From positions 1,832,001 to 1,896,000 of the forward strand of contig NC_021171.1 in the NCBI RefSeq assembly GCF_000242895.2: a stretch of 64,000 nt of DNA, written 5' to 3'. How positions within the stretch are numbered: the first letter of the stretch is position 1; each line of letters starts with the position of its first letter. The translations under genes and the position numbers were made by a program. The DNA is from Bacillus sp. 1NLA3E. GTDB taxonomy: Bacteria; Bacillota; Bacilli; Bacillales; Cytobacillaceae. Under the pieces are notes generated by a model. The model did no database searches and had not been told where the DNA came from. It was given only the letters and a program-made list of their open reading frames with translations. Of this stretch, positions 28,523 to 38,092 are shown in pieces.

Positions 28523-30508
28523 GTGCTGATCTCGCAGGTTAAACCAGATATAAAATCAATCGTGCATTTCTTTGATAACCAACATAATTTTTTTACGGAG
28601 TTGGAGGTATACTTCACCCAAAATAACCAGAAATTACGGGCAATTTTATTGTTCCCGTTTCATAATAAAGGTCGTTTCTTATTAGAAAAAGTACAAATTT
28701 ATCATCATGATCAATGGGCCCCAAAAAAGGGGGATCCTTATCATTTTGGGATGGCTCTTGCTGACCACTACTCGGTAGAATTGGTAGGGGGAAAAATAAG
28801 TGCAAGTGAACGGAATGCCAAAAATCAGTTAGAAAGACGATTTCGTTCACTCGTCACACAGCTTGCATCAAAGCTAAAAGAGGAACTACCACCTTTTTAT
28901 AAAACTGAATGTGGGATTAGTCCAGATTTCTTAAGCATCACCACCAAGTTTGAAGTGAACGAAGAGATCATTGCAGGGAGAATTGAAACCAATTTTTATT
29001 ATCCACATACTGTAGATGATAAAAAATATTTTGAAGAACTGTTAGAAAAGAATGTCTCAGCAAATCTAGAAAATTTAGAGAAGTTTCATCTAGTCCTGTC
29101 GGAAAAGATTAAGGAGCAAAAGGTATATATCACCACAATACCTATATTAAATCCTATTTCCGAGGAGACCTATCCAAATGATGTTATGGATGTTTCTATC
29201 CACTCAGAGGGGCACTGCCTAATCTGTGATTTGCCCGCCGTTAGTAGTATAAATTCTACTGTAAAAATAAACCTGAAGGAACTTGAACGTCATATTGAGG
29301 ACCTTCTTATTATGGTAGTTGGGGATCAATTTATTTGCAAGAACTGCAATAGTTTAGTCAAAAAAGATAAGACAATCATAAAGGATGTTCAAACCGGTCA
29401 GCTTTTGGCAGAGAGGTATATTGATGAGCTGAGCGTTCTTGGTTATATGAATAATCAAGAACAAATGCAAAGGGTATTAAATGTTGTGGTGGATTACCAT
29501 GTTTACTTCCGTGAGTTTGAGGAACAATTTTGGAGTGCCTTTTCATTTGTTGCGACGGTGAAATGGGAAACCTTTTCCAATGAGTTAACAAGGAAAGAGC
29601 TAGAAATTGCTTTGCAAGACTTTGTCCCTGAAATTCCAAGTGGCGTTACAAAAGAAAAGCTGATGGCGGTGCTTAAAAAGCTCAATCTTACAGTAGAAGA
29701 AAAACAAGCCTTTTGGCGTAAAGCAAATCAAGTAGTCGTTACACATTACTTATATGTAACTGTATTCGGCTGGGATATGAAACAAGAGTTTGCTATATTA
29801 GGCAAAAACCGAGCAGAGTTTATTTTTCAATACCTACCTTTCCCAACAGAATTAGCACCATATGTCCAAGGTTTTGCTGCTTACTTTTCCAAAAATGGAT
29901 CACAAGAGGTTCTGAAGCTGCATAAAACGTTGGACCATCAGCACCAGCAGATCCGCCAGCTTCAACAGGAAAATGGTCGACTAACTCAAAAACTAGGCCA
30001 AGCCTATTCTCGAAATAGTGAATTAGAGCAAGCGTCCGTTAATCTTTCAAGTGAAGTTCGAAATAAAGGTGATATATTAAAAATCCAACAGTTAAAAGGG
30101 CTGATTGAGGAACTTAAAACAGAGCTTTCACTTGTAACAGTCCCATTAGAGGAAGAAGAACAAACCGAGGAGATGCTCTTAACTGAAGAGCGTATTAAAC
30201 AAGAACCTATTACGATTGAAGGCTTTTTTCAAGAAAAGAAAATTCTGATTCTAGGTGGTAACAGAGGTAAACAGATTAAAGAGGAGAATGGATATACTAT
30301 TCTTACTCATGATGGGAGAATTCTTGACCCAGCTTTTTATGAGTTATTGAAGACAGCTGACATCATCATTGTTCTTACTCACCTTATTTCTCATCGAGCC
30401 ATGTGGGAAGCAAAGGAATTTGCCATTTTAGAAGAGAAACCGATTTACTACTCAGCCTTTACGAATATCCCGACAATTCTTAGTGAAGTGGCTAATCTCC
30501 CTAGTTGA
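28523..30508 (+). CDS. DUF2325 protein with zinc-finger-like centre, function unknown
   Basis: A 661-residue protein without an assigned function. From N to C: an unrecognised region (1-225); two CxxC pairs, GHCLICD (near 235) and FICKNCN (near 272), that could form one zinc site; a helical region (about 290-465); a coiled coil of heptad-like Q/L/E repeats (about 470-540); and a C-terminal DUF2325 domain (about 570-655) that begins ILILGGNRGKQIKEENG and contains ADIIIVLTHLISH, a Rossmann-like fold. The start is GTG at 28523 after AGGGGAAAGG. It is monocistronic, ended by the hairpin at 30577. Confidence 0.7.
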   Translation: MLISQVKPDIKSIVHFFDNQHNFFTELEVYFTQNNQKLRAILLFPFHNKGRFLLEKVQIYHHDQWAPKKGDPYHFGMALADHYSVELVGGKISASERNAKNQLERRFRSLVTQLASKLKEELPPFYKTECGISPDFLSITTKFEVNEEIIAGRIETNFYYPHTVDDKKYFEELLEKNVSANLENLEKFHLVLSEKIKEQKVYITTIPILNPISEETYPNDVMDVSIHSEGHCLICDLPAVSSINSTVKINLKELERHIEDLLIMVVGDQFICKNCNSLVKKDKTIIKDVQTGQLLAERYIDELSVLGYMNNQEQMQRVLNVVVDYHVYFREFEEQFWSAFSFVATVKWETFSNELTRKELEIALQDFVPEIPSGVTKEKLMAVLKKLNLTVEEKQAFWRKANQVVVTHYLYVTVFGWDMKQEFAILGKNRAEFIFQYLPFPTELAPYVQGFAAYFSKNGSQEVLKLHKTLDHQHQQIRQLQQENGRLTQKLGQAYSRNSELEQASVNLSSEVRNKGDILKIQQLKGLIEELKTELSLVTVPLEEEEQTEEMLLTEERIKQEPITIEGFFQEKKILILGGNRGKQIKEENGYTILTHDGRILDPAFYELLKTADIIIVLTHLISHRAMWEAKEFAILEEKPIYYSAFTNIPTILSEVANLPS

Positions 30509-30576
30509 ACTAGGCCAAATTAGAGGTTTATTCTTTTGACTTTTTCTTAACCATCTAATATACTTGCTTAAAGTAA

Positions 30577-30603
30577 AAAAAGTTTCCCATGTGAAACTTT
30601 TTA
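30577..30603 (+). terminator. Terminator of the DUF2325 gene
   Basis: AAAGTTTC / GAAACTTT with a short loop follows an A run and is followed by TTAAC. It also lies just before the mntH ribosome site. Confidence 0.7.
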
Positions 30604-30630
30604 ACAATTAATTCAAAGGGGGTTGGAATT

Positions 30631-31890
30631 TTGCCTGATTCGAATGAATCGACTCAATCTGCTTCGGACTTTTTAGGAAATCATTCAAAAGGGATAAAAA
30701 AACTCCTCCCTTTTTTAGGTCCAGCCTTTATCGCCGCTGTTGCCTATGTTGACCCTGGAAATTACGCAACCAATATAACAGCAGGTTCTAAATATGGCTA
30801 TACTTTATTATGGGTAATCGTTGTTTCAAACTTAATGGCAGGTCTAATCCAGTCATTGTCTGCTAAATTAGGGATTGCCACAGGTAAAAATCTCCCTGAA
30901 CTTTGCAGACAACAATTTTCAAAAAAGTTTTCCTTCTTATTGTGGTTGCAAGCTGAAGTAGTTATTATAGCAACGGATCTAGCAGAATTTATTGGAGCCG
31001 CCCTAGGAATCTATTTACTTTTTGGTATTCCTCTTATTACATCAGCCATTATCGCAGCAATCGTTTCATTTGCTATTTTAGAATTTCAACGTAGGGGTTA
31101 TCGGAGGTTCGAGGCAATTATTATCGGAATGTTATTTGTTGTAGTGATTGCGTTTGGTGCTCAAGTTTTTTATGCAAAACCTGATTCTTCAGCGCTTCTT
31201 TTAGGTTTAATCACACCGAAATTTGAAGGGGTAGATAGTATTTTGTTATCTGCAGGGATGCTTGGCGCAACTGTCATGCCACATGCTATTTATCTTCATT
31301 CTGCTTTAACTCAAGTAAGAATTGTTGGGAAAAATGATGTTGAACGAAAACAGATTTTCCAATTTGAACAAATCGATATTATTATTGCCATGTTCATTGC
31401 AGGTGGAATAAATGCAGCCATGTTAATCGTTTCTGCTGCCCTGTTTCATAAAAATGGCCTACTCGTTGAGGATTTAGATGTTGCTTTTCACCAATTTGGT
31501 ACCATGCTTGGACCTAACATAGCGATTCTTTTTGGGATTGGATTATTGTTTGCGGGACTATCTAGCTCTTCAGTAGGTACGATGACAGGTGAAATAGTGA
31601 TGCAGGGATTTATTAAGAGACATATACCTGTTTATTTGCGAAGGGTTATTACGATGCTTCCTCCCTTAGTAATTATTTTAACAGGGATTAACCCATCTAA
31701 AGCACTTGTCATGAGCCAGGTCGTCCTCTCGTTTGGGATCGCCTTTGCATTAGTGCCCCTCATCATGTTTACAGGAAATAAAAAAATCATGGGTAATCTT
31801 GTTAACCATCGATTCACGTCGATCTTTGCATGGCTAACCGCTTTCCTCATTATCGGGCTAAATTTGTTTCTGCTTTTCAATGTGTTTTAG
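30631..31890 (+). CDS. mntH: NRAMP divalent-metal (Mn2+) transporter MntH
   Basis: A 419-residue proton-coupled Mn2+/Fe2+ importer of the cytoplasmic membrane. Both metal-site motifs are intact: DPGNYATN in segment 1 (about residues 45-52) and MPHAIYLHS in segment 6 (about 215-223). About eleven hydrophobic segments are visible. The start is TTG at 30631 after GGGGGTTGG. I could not find a clear MntR operator upstream. A 3' hairpin region and terminator (31964-32046) follow. Confidence 0.93.
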   Translation: MPDSNESTQSASDFLGNHSKGIKKLLPFLGPAFIAAVAYVDPGNYATNITAGSKYGYTLLWVIVVSNLMAGLIQSLSAKLGIATGKNLPELCRQQFSKKFSFLLWLQAEVVIIATDLAEFIGAALGIYLLFGIPLITSAIIAAIVSFAILEFQRRGYRRFEAIIIGMLFVVVIAFGAQVFYAKPDSSALLLGLITPKFEGVDSILLSAGMLGATVMPHAIYLHSALTQVRIVGKNDVERKQIFQFEQIDIIIAMFIAGGINAAMLIVSAALFHKNGLLVEDLDVAFHQFGTMLGPNIAILFGIGLLFAGLSSSSVGTMTGEIVMQGFIKRHIPVYLRRVITMLPPLVIILTGINPSKALVMSQVVLSFGIAFALVPLIMFTGNKKIMGNLVNHRFTSIFAWLTAFLIIGLNLFLLFNVF

Positions 31891-31963
31891 CTAAGTAGAA
31901 TGTTTTGCTAATAGAGTGATATAGTATTAGATGGTCTTGGATCAAATTCGTCATGTACTTGAT

Positions 31964-31983
31964 GCGAAGGAACGATCCTTCGC
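31964..31983 (+). other. Hairpin in the mntH 3' region
   Basis: GCGAAGGA / TCCTTCGC is a perfect 8-bp stem with a 4-nt ACGA loop. It has no T run, so it is not a terminator. It lies between the mntH stop and the terminator at 32013, and could be a 3'-UTR structure or a small RNA element. Confidence 0.4.
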
Positions 31984-32012
31984 CACCGGTTCTAATATTT
32001 AATGAGGAAAAT

Positions 32013-32046
32013 AAAAGCTGCTTTTTTAGGTAGCTTTTTATTTTGG
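32013..32046 (+). terminator. Terminator downstream of mntH
   Basis: AAAAGCT / AGCTTTT closes a 12-nt loop and is followed by TATTTT. It is the first terminator-like element after the mntH stop. Confidence 0.6.
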
Positions 32047-32067
32047 AAAATGATAATTTATGACTAT

Positions 32068-32241
32068 CTAACAAATAATAGATTGGTACTGTGCAATAAA
32101 CACATCAAGTCGTTGGCTAATCTTGATTGTTTTTTCACTTTGAAGTCCTTCTTTGATGCCAATTTGGATCATTTCTTTTCTAAGTGATTCAATTGTCCGC
32201 ATAATTTCGCAACTGTCAACTTTAATTGGCATTAATATCAT
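32068..32241 (-). CDS. Spo0E-family aspartyl-phosphate phosphatase
   Basis: A 57-residue Spo0E-like protein. The family dephosphorylates Spo0A~P and thereby delays sporulation. The characteristic helical-hairpin pattern is present: IESLRKEMIQIGIKEGL followed by the signature SQRLD and an aromatic end (IAQYQ). The start at 32241 follows AAAGGAGA by six bases; the longer open frame upstream lacks a ribosome site and family similarity. It marks the organism as an endospore former. It lies alone between mntH and rlmN. Confidence 0.85.
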   Translation of the reverse strand: MILMPIKVDSCEIMRTIESLRKEMIQIGIKEGLQSEKTIKISQRLDVFIAQYQSIIC

Positions 32242-32480
32242 TAATTGTCTCCTTTTTACAGTGTATATTTTACAATTTAACATGAGTTTGGTAGGAAAAT
32301 CAGTGATATTTCCCACTACGAGTGAAATATTTTTTAAAAATAAAGAGTTTTTTTTAGCAGCTACATTGAAGAAAAATGCCAATTTAAACGATAAAATAAA
32401 CTCGGAACAATTCCCTAAGGTTGCGTGTATGAACGATTTTGGTTAGGATTATATTTTAAGCTTTGAAAAGAGGGTAGAGA

Positions 32481-33527
32481 ATGAATAAAAAATCCATTTA
32501 TGGTCTGACATTTGATCAATTGGAAGCTTGGCTTCTAGAATATGGGCATAGAAAGTTTCGAGCCTCACAAGTTTGGGATTGGCTCTATCGAAAGCGGGTA
32601 ACGGATTTCTCTGAAATGATTGATGTCAATTCAGATTGTATTCAATTATTAGCGGATCATTTTGTTATCCAAACTTTAAATGAGCATATTAAACAAGAAT
32701 CAGCAGATGGTACGATTAAGTTTTTATTCAAGTTACAGGATGGGAATTTGATTGAAACAGTGTTGATGAGACATAAATATGGTCTATCGGTTTGTGTCAC
32801 AACCCAAGTAGGCTGTAATATAGGTTGTAGTTTTTGCGCGAGCGGATTATTAGTGAAAAATCGCGATTTATCCAGTGGGGAAATAGTGGAACAAATTATG
32901 AAGGTTCAACTTCACCTCGATCATTTGGAAAAAGGTGAAAAGGTAAGTCATATTGTGGTGATGGGCATTGGTGAGCCCTTTGATAATTTTGAAAACCTAG
33001 TCAACTTCTTGAAAATTATTATTGACCAAAAAGGACTTGAAATAGCTGCCAGACATATCACGGTATCAACTAGCGGACTAGCCGAAAAAATTTATGATTT
33101 CACCGATACCAAATTGCCAGTGAACCTAGCGATCTCATTACATGCGCCAAATAACGAACTTCGATCACGGATTATGAAAATAAATCGTGCCTATCCATTA
33201 GAGGAATTAATGAAGGCTGTAGATTATTATTTAGAAAATACGAACCGAAGAATTACGTTTGAATATATCCTGCTAAAAGATGTGAATGATCATCGCGAAG
33301 AAGCACAGCAACTTGCTAACTTAATCGAAAATAAAAAATCATATGTTAATTTAATTCCATATAATCCTGTTGGAGAACACAGTCAGTATCAAAGAAGTGA
33401 TGAGGAATCAGTGCTGGCATTTTATGATACGTTGAAAAAGAATGGAGTAAATTGTGTGATACGGCAAGAACATGGGACTGATATTGATGCAGCCTGTGGG
33501 CAGTTGAGGAGCAAACACAATAAATAG
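32481..33527 (+). CDS. RlmN-type 23S rRNA/tRNA adenine-C2 methyltransferase
   Basis: A 348-residue radical-SAM methyltransferase. It contains the CxxxCxxC cluster motif CNIGCSFC (near residue 113), the GIGEPFDN glycine-rich stretch, and the C-terminal [16 protein letters not shown] containing the second methyl-carrier Cys. RlmN methylates A2503 of 23S rRNA and A37 of some tRNAs. Since the main rlmN of Bacillus usually sits near prpC/stp, this copy far from such genes may be a paralogue; Cfr-like function cannot be fully excluded but the sequence favours RlmN. AGAGGG precedes the ATG. Confidence 0.88.
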   Translation: MNKKSIYGLTFDQLEAWLLEYGHRKFRASQVWDWLYRKRVTDFSEMIDVNSDCIQLLADHFVIQTLNEHIKQESADGTIKFLFKLQDGNLIETVLMRHKYGLSVCVTTQVGCNIGCSFCASGLLVKNRDLSSGEIVEQIMKVQLHLDHLEKGEKVSHIVVMGIGEPFDNFENLVNFLKIIIDQKGLEIAARHITVSTSGLAEKIYDFTDTKLPVNLAISLHAPNNELRSRIMKINRAYPLEELMKAVDYYLENTNRRITFEYILLKDVNDHREEAQQLANLIENKKSYVNLIPYNPVGEHSQYQRSDEESVLAFYDTLKKNGVNCVIRQEHGTDIDAACGQLRSKHNK

Positions 33528-33531
33528 TCAT

Positions 33532-33566
33532 AAAAAAAAAGGTACTCACCTCAGAGTACCTTTTTC
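33532..33566 (+). terminator. Bidirectional terminator between rlmN and the MBL gene
   Basis: AAAAAGGTACTC / GAGTACCTTTTT forms a perfect 12-bp stem with a 6-nt loop. Runs of A and T on both sides allow it to work for both converging genes. Confidence 0.85.
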
Positions 33567-33571
33567 TATGC

Positions 33572-34462
33572 CTACTTTGTTGTGAAAAGCCCCGAACCAG
33601 ATTCTGGAACGGTAAGGCCCAGACGCTGCAGATGCTTTCGAATCCCGCTTCGTTCCCATGTTTGAAGAAAAGATCCCTCCAAAACATTCTTTGGATAGAA
33701 AATCCCGATATTAGTAAGCTCCTCAAATGTAAGGCCTTGACGAACATACTTCTCAATCGTTTCATCCCGTTTATCAATAATGGCCAGAAATCGGTCCATC
33801 GCTTGTTGAAATTCTTGTTTGGTGAAGGTCCCTTTTTGGTGTCCGGTAATGAATGTATCTGCATCAATAGTAAGCAAGCGTTTTCCAGATTCAATAAAAT
33901 CCTCAATATTGCCATCGGTACCATTGTACCAGGGTCCAAACGATGTCATGTCATAATCAGCGACATAAGCAACACCCAATTCAGGGAAGTAGGGGCACGA
34001 AAATCCTTTTGTATGTCCCGGTGTGTGTAAAAATATAATCTTTACGCCACCAAATGAATATTCCATTTCATACTGATAAGAACCGGAAATTTCACTAAGG
34101 TTTTGCACCCATTCTTTTGGAATGGATTTTCGAAACATTTCAATCCCGTTGGTACCCCATTCCTGATACACGCCATAAGCCTCGGCGACACCTTCAATGG
34201 TTTTAATATTTTCAAATTCAATTGGATTGATCCATTTTGGTGTATTGGCAAATAAATGGTTGTGAGTGGTATGGTCGGGATGATAGTGGGTATTGAGGAC
34301 CAATTCAATTCCGTATTGCCGTTGGATGTCTAACAGTGCTTTAGGATCAGCCCCTGAATCGATCAACACCTTCTCAGGACAATCAATAAACAGACTTCGT
34401 GAATAGGGGACTTTACTATTGTTTGGACCTTCCACAATCATAATCGGGCCAATTCGATTCAT
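33572..34462 (-). CDS. Metallo-beta-lactamase-fold hydrolase
   Basis: A 296-residue MBL-fold protein. The zinc-binding signature HYHPDHTTH (about residues 58-66), the downstream HTPGHTKGF and the Asp in VADYDMTS are visible, so a binuclear metal site is expected. These proteins cover glyoxalase II, lactonase and other hydrolase activities, and the substrate cannot be chosen from sequence. It is convergent with rlmN and monocistronic. Confidence 0.8.
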   Translation of the reverse strand: MNRIGPIMIVEGPNNSKVPYSRSLFIDCPEKVLIDSGADPKALLDIQRQYGIELVLNTHYHPDHTTHNHLFANTPKWINPIEFENIKTIEGVAEAYGVYQEWGTNGIEMFRKSIPKEWVQNLSEISGSYQYEMEYSFGGVKIIFLHTPGHTKGFSCPYFPELGVAYVADYDMTSFGPWYNGTDGNIEDFIESGKRLLTIDADTFITGHQKGTFTKQEFQQAMDRFLAIIDKRDETIEKYVRQGLTFEELTNIGIFYPKNVLEGSFLQTWERSGIRKHLQRLGLTVPESGSGLFTTK

Positions 34463-34731
34463 GTTTTCACCTCAGATTAGATAAATTTTCTTAGAGTAGT
34501 TTATTGGGGATATAAGATAGTGAGCATTCTTGAATAATGAATGACTGTTCATTCAATTATTGTATCACAATTGAGTTACACACGACACAAACCTAACTCG
34601 GATGGATTCCATTTAGTAAAAAAGTCTGGTAAATTCCATAGAAATATAGTTGGAGTCCAGAACGTATTTATTTTTAACCAGGGGGTTAGCCAACCTAGAA
34701 TAACTAGAGCATTGCCGTATCCTATAACGGG

Positions 34732-34941
34732 GTGGAGAAAATAAGATTTGCAATTGCCTGTATCCTGGTATCGTGGATTTGGTTTTTTAGTCTTGCTGTA
34801 GTTGGGAGGCATGCGGGGAAATTAACGAATTCACGAAGATTTGTGGCTAGCTTAAATAAAATTTCTGCCATTATCATGTGGGGGACAGCTATTTATTTCA
34901 TCTGTTCGTTTTTATTTGAATATATTTATTCAGATACCTAA
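34732..34941 (+). pseudogene. C-terminal remnant of a LysE/RhtB-type exporter
   Basis: A 69-codon open frame reading RFAIACILVSWIWFFSLAVV, then GRHAGKLTNSRRF and a final hydrophobic segment, like the last two membrane segments of LysE-family exporters. Upstream, in another frame, short NPK-loop-like fragments (around 34670-34700) are interrupted by stops. No ribosome site of note is present. I read this as a decayed gene; a genuine small membrane protein is the alternative. A weak hairpin (34950-34970) follows. Confidence 0.5.
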
Positions 34942-35012
34942 ACAAAGATAACCTTGCTAAACGCAAGGTTTCTCCTCTGGTAAGTCCGTTTTTTACTGAG
35001 GAAAATCAAATT

Positions 35013-36203
35013 TCAACCATTCAGTTTGTGGACCGAAATCGAGTTAGTGCCGTTATGATTAACTTTTACCAGAAAAGTTAACGCGAAAAGCATACATATT
35101 GCTGCGGTGTAAAACAATATTCCAAAACCAAATAAATCAATTAAAAGTCCTAATGTTGGCGGTGAGATGATGGCTGCTAATGAAGAAACCAAATAATATA
35201 AGCCTGTTCGTGTTCCAAAACTGTGTTCACTCCCTGTTGAAACAATAAACGGGTAGGCATTGATATTTATACACGCCCAAAACATTCCGCCAACCAATAA
35301 AATCATTCGTAAGAAAAAGACCGATTTAACCCAATTTAATAGGAGGAAAACGAAAAATAATCCTAAAATACCAATTAAGATTATTTTTTTCATACCGTAT
35401 TTTGCGCCTAGCACCCCGCTTGGTATGGCCGATAGGACAAAGCTTAAAGAAAAAAAGGCTAATGAAAATGCTGAAGCACTTTTTGTTAAACCAAGGCCAT
35501 TTACTCCATATAAAGTAAATAATGCCTCCATCCCTTGGATTGCAATAAACCAGAAAAAGAGAGCGGCTAACAAATATATGGTTGTTGAATTTAATTCCTG
35601 TTTATAGTTGATTTCTGGTTCAGTTGAAACAGAATATGAAATAGCATCCCTGTTTTCTTTTATATTGATAAAAATTACCCATAAAGCCACTAAAAAAATG
35701 ACCGAAACCGCCAAAAAAGGAAGGGATTCATCAATATTATAAAGGTAAGCACCTACACTAAACGCTAAAATCGCACCGCAACCTCCCATGAAATTAATCA
35801 CTCCGTTTGCTTTTGTCCGTCCAACTACAGGAGTAATATCGGGCATTAGGGCAATGGTGGGTGAACGGAAAACGGCCATAGATAAGTTCATACATACCAT
35901 AAAGATGATTAAAGTAACTAAACTATTGTGGAAAGGAATAAGAGCAAAAAATAAGGCAGCAATCGGGATTCCAACAAGCAAATAAGGCATGCGGCGACCA
36001 TATCGTGTATTAGTACGATCGCTTCGCTCCCCGATATAGGGTTGTAAAAATAAGGCGATATAATTATCAATCGTCATCAGAAATCCGATTAATGCCGTAC
36101 TTGAAAGGTAATCGTTAAGGAAAAAAGGAACAAATCCATTATATAGTGACCATCCTAAACTAATGCTAAAAAATCCAAACCCCAGCAGCCATGTTTTTTT
36201 CAT
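35013..36203 (-). CDS. MFS transporter, sugar-transporter-like
   Basis: A 396-residue, twelve-segment MFS protein. The loop after segment 2 (GERSDRTNTRYGRRMPYLL, about residues 58-76) is of the type found in glycoside/sucrose-like MFS carriers rather than drug exporters. No sugar-catabolic gene is adjacent, so the substrate is open. AAAGGAGA precedes the ATG. A possible 34-codon ORF (36222-36326) ends 18 bp upstream on the same strand. Confidence 0.8.
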   Translation of the reverse strand: MKKTWLLGFGFFSISLGWSLYNGFVPFFLNDYLSSTALIGFLMTIDNYIALFLQPYIGERSDRTNTRYGRRMPYLLVGIPIAALFFALIPFHNSLVTLIIFMVCMNLSMAVFRSPTIALMPDITPVVGRTKANGVINFMGGCGAILAFSVGAYLYNIDESLPFLAVSVIFLVALWVIFINIKENRDAISYSVSTEPEINYKQELNSTTIYLLAALFFWFIAIQGMEALFTLYGVNGLGLTKSASAFSLAFFSLSFVLSAIPSGVLGAKYGMKKIILIGILGLFFVFLLLNWVKSVFFLRMILLVGGMFWACININAYPFIVSTGSEHSFGTRTGLYYLVSSLAAIISPPTLGLLIDLFGFGILFYTAAICMLFALTFLVKVNHNGTNSISVHKLNG

Positions 36204-36221
36204 AGCAGTCTCCTTTAGAGG

Positions 36222-36326
36222 TCAATTCAATCCAATCACAACCAGTATGGTAAAGGAAAGTTTTAAATTTAGAATAATAATACAAATGTTTTGAGCAGTG
36301 CGTAAAGCGGTAGCTTTATTCATCAT
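36222..36326 (-). CDS. Possible 34-aa hydrophobic small ORF
   Basis: A short frame beginning MMNKATALRTAQN and ending in a hydrophobic stretch (FTILVVIGLN). GAGGAGG lies about 17 bases upstream and a closer TAGGA about four bases upstream. It ends 18 bp before the MFS start and could be translationally linked to it, or be chance. I recognise no family. Confidence 0.25.
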   Translation of the reverse strand: MMNKATALRTAQNICIIILNLKLSFTILVVIGLN

Positions 36327-36455
36327 ATTCCTAGATACATCCTCCTCAGAAGTATTTTTTTAGGTGGAATGGAAAATAATAATGATTTTTCATCAAATCT
36401 AAATTCTGAACATGATAAAATTAAGTTAATCGATTACTAATGTAGGAGGAATAAC

Positions 36456-36992
36456 ATGAAGAAACTGATCGAAACTAGCGAGTATGCCCCGTATTATTCA
36501 AAATATATAAACGATGTTCCTCAAGGGGATATTATTGATATCTTAGCTCAACAAAATGAAGAGACCATATGTCTTCTTCAAGACATTTCTGAAAATCAAG
36601 CTCATTTCCGATATGCACCTGAAAAATGGACTTTAAAAGAAGTAATCGGTCATATGGCGGATACTGAGCAAATAATGGGCTATCGACTTCTTTCAATCGC
36701 TCGTGGGGAAATCATTTCCTTACCTGGTTTTAATGAAAATGAATATGTTCGTAACGCTTCATTTAACAATCAGACTGTGAAGGCTCTTATTCAAAATTTG
36801 TCAATTATCCGCCAATCCACAGTACATTTGCTAAAGAGCCTTACCAGTGAAGCATGGGTGCGGAAAGGCATAGCAAATAATTCAGAAGTAACCGTTCGTG
36901 CACTAGCCTATATTATTGCCGGTCACGAATTACATCACCGCAAAATAATAACTGGAAGGTACATTAATTCAGTGGAGTTTCCAAGTAGTTAA
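36456..36992 (+). CDS. DinB-like (YfiT/DinB_2) metal-binding hydrolase-fold protein
   Basis: A 178-residue DinB-superfamily four-helix protein. The three histidines of the metal site are visible: GHMADTE (near residue 65) and GHELHHRK (near 155). Family members bind Zn or Ni and include bacillithiol-dependent transferases, but many have no known role. GGAGGAAT precedes the ATG. It is monocistronic, with a terminator shared with the CDF gene. Confidence 0.85.
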   Translation: MKKLIETSEYAPYYSKYINDVPQGDIIDILAQQNEETICLLQDISENQAHFRYAPEKWTLKEVIGHMADTEQIMGYRLLSIARGEIISLPGFNENEYVRNASFNNQTVKALIQNLSIIRQSTVHLLKSLTSEAWVRKGIANNSEVTVRALAYIIAGHELHHRKIITGRYINSVEFPSS

Positions 36993-37055
36993 ATAGCATC
37001 AAATTATACACATGTTACTAGTGAAATTAGCTGTAATATTGTTTCTGGAAAAAAA

Positions 37056-37087
37056 TAAAAATCCCCACCTTTGGTGAGGATTTTTAT
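37056..37087 (+). terminator. Bidirectional terminator between DinB and CDF genes
   Basis: AAAAATCCCCACC / GGTGAGGATTTTT closes a 3-nt loop with one mismatch. A and T runs flank it on both strands, and the two genes converge on it. Confidence 0.85.
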
Positions 37088-37089
37088 GG

Positions 37090-38025
37090 TTAACGATGTT
37101 CTAGCAAAAAATTACGTCCGTATGGTCCGTGGTCAATCACAGCTGGATTTTCAATTTGTACTGTTGAATGTTTGATTCCATACTTTTCTTTTAATAGTTT
37201 GTTAATAGCCGTAATCGCACACAAATGTTGACTTTGTTCGCGAATAAATACATGTGCAGTTAAAGAGTAGTGGTCTGTTGTAACAGCCCATAAATGCATT
37301 TCGTGAACATCTTCAACGCCTTCTACCGTGCTAATATCTTGTCGAATCGAATCAAGGTCAAATTTTTCTGGCACTGATTCCATCAAAATATAGTAAGATT
37401 CTCGGATAATTTTCGCACCACCAATTAAAATAACGGCTCCAATGATCATACTGATTAAAGGATCAAGGATTGAAAGACCTGTAAAATGAATTAAAACAGC
37501 GGAAATGATAACACCGACTGAGTTAAGTAAGTCCCCAATAAAGTGCCAGAGTGCACTTTTGATATTCAGATTTTCCTCAGCCTTCGTACTGCGAACTAAA
37601 ACGATAGTAAGAACAATGTTTACAACCAAGCCAATCGAGGCAACGGTTAACATTAATTGAAGGTCAATTTCTGTTGGGTTTACGATACGTTTTATCCCCT
37701 CAACAAAAATTCCAATAGCGATGACCGCCAATGCAAGGCCGTTAATAAACGATGCCAATATTTCAAACCGAAGGAATCCGAAAGTATATTTCTTATTGGG
37801 CTTCCAGGTTGCCATATAAATAGCTGTCATACTCAACCCTAAAGACAATACATCGGACATCATATGAGCTGAATCGGATAATAGAGCCAGGGAATGCGAT
37901 AACAAACCACCAACGACCTCAACAAGAGTAAAAAACAGCGTCAGAATGAGTGTGATCCACAGAGTTTTCTTCGATGTATTCTGGGATTTTACGTGATTTA
38001 GATGGTGGTAATCATAATTCTTCAA
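37090..38025 (-). CDS. Cation diffusion facilitator metal exporter (CzcD-like)
   Basis: A 311-residue CDF antiporter with six membrane segments and a cytosolic C-terminal domain. Both HxxxD metal sites are present: SAHMMSDV (segment 2) and ALWHFIGD (segment 5). The N terminus is histidine-rich (YHHLNH), typical of Zn/Co exporters. CzcD of Bacillus exports Zn, Co, Ni or Cu in exchange for K+/H+. The upstream region holds a 20-bp-spaced direct repeat with a Fur/Zur-like core (38093-38133), so metal-responsive control is likely. No adjacent czrA or trkA partner is seen. Confidence 0.88.
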   Translation of the reverse strand: MKNYDYHHLNHVKSQNTSKKTLWITLILTLFFTLVEVVGGLLSHSLALLSDSAHMMSDVLSLGLSMTAIYMATWKPNKKYTFGFLRFEILASFINGLALAVIAIGIFVEGIKRIVNPTEIDLQLMLTVASIGLVVNIVLTIVLVRSTKAEENLNIKSALWHFIGDLLNSVGVIISAVLIHFTGLSILDPLISMIIGAVILIGGAKIIRESYYILMESVPEKFDLDSIRQDISTVEGVEDVHEMHLWAVTTDHYSLTAHVFIREQSQHLCAITAINKLLKEKYGIKHSTVQIENPAVIDHGPYGRNFLLEHR

Positions 38026-38092
38026 AATATTCCCTCCGTATTTGGAATTATTATAATATTGATAATACTCCAGAACTGGATCAACGTCAAAT

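Noticed and set aside
33346-33939. A 197-codon minus-strand frame across the rlmN/MBL junction.
   Set aside because: It spans a clear bidirectional terminator and overlaps two well-supported genes in another frame; no family features.
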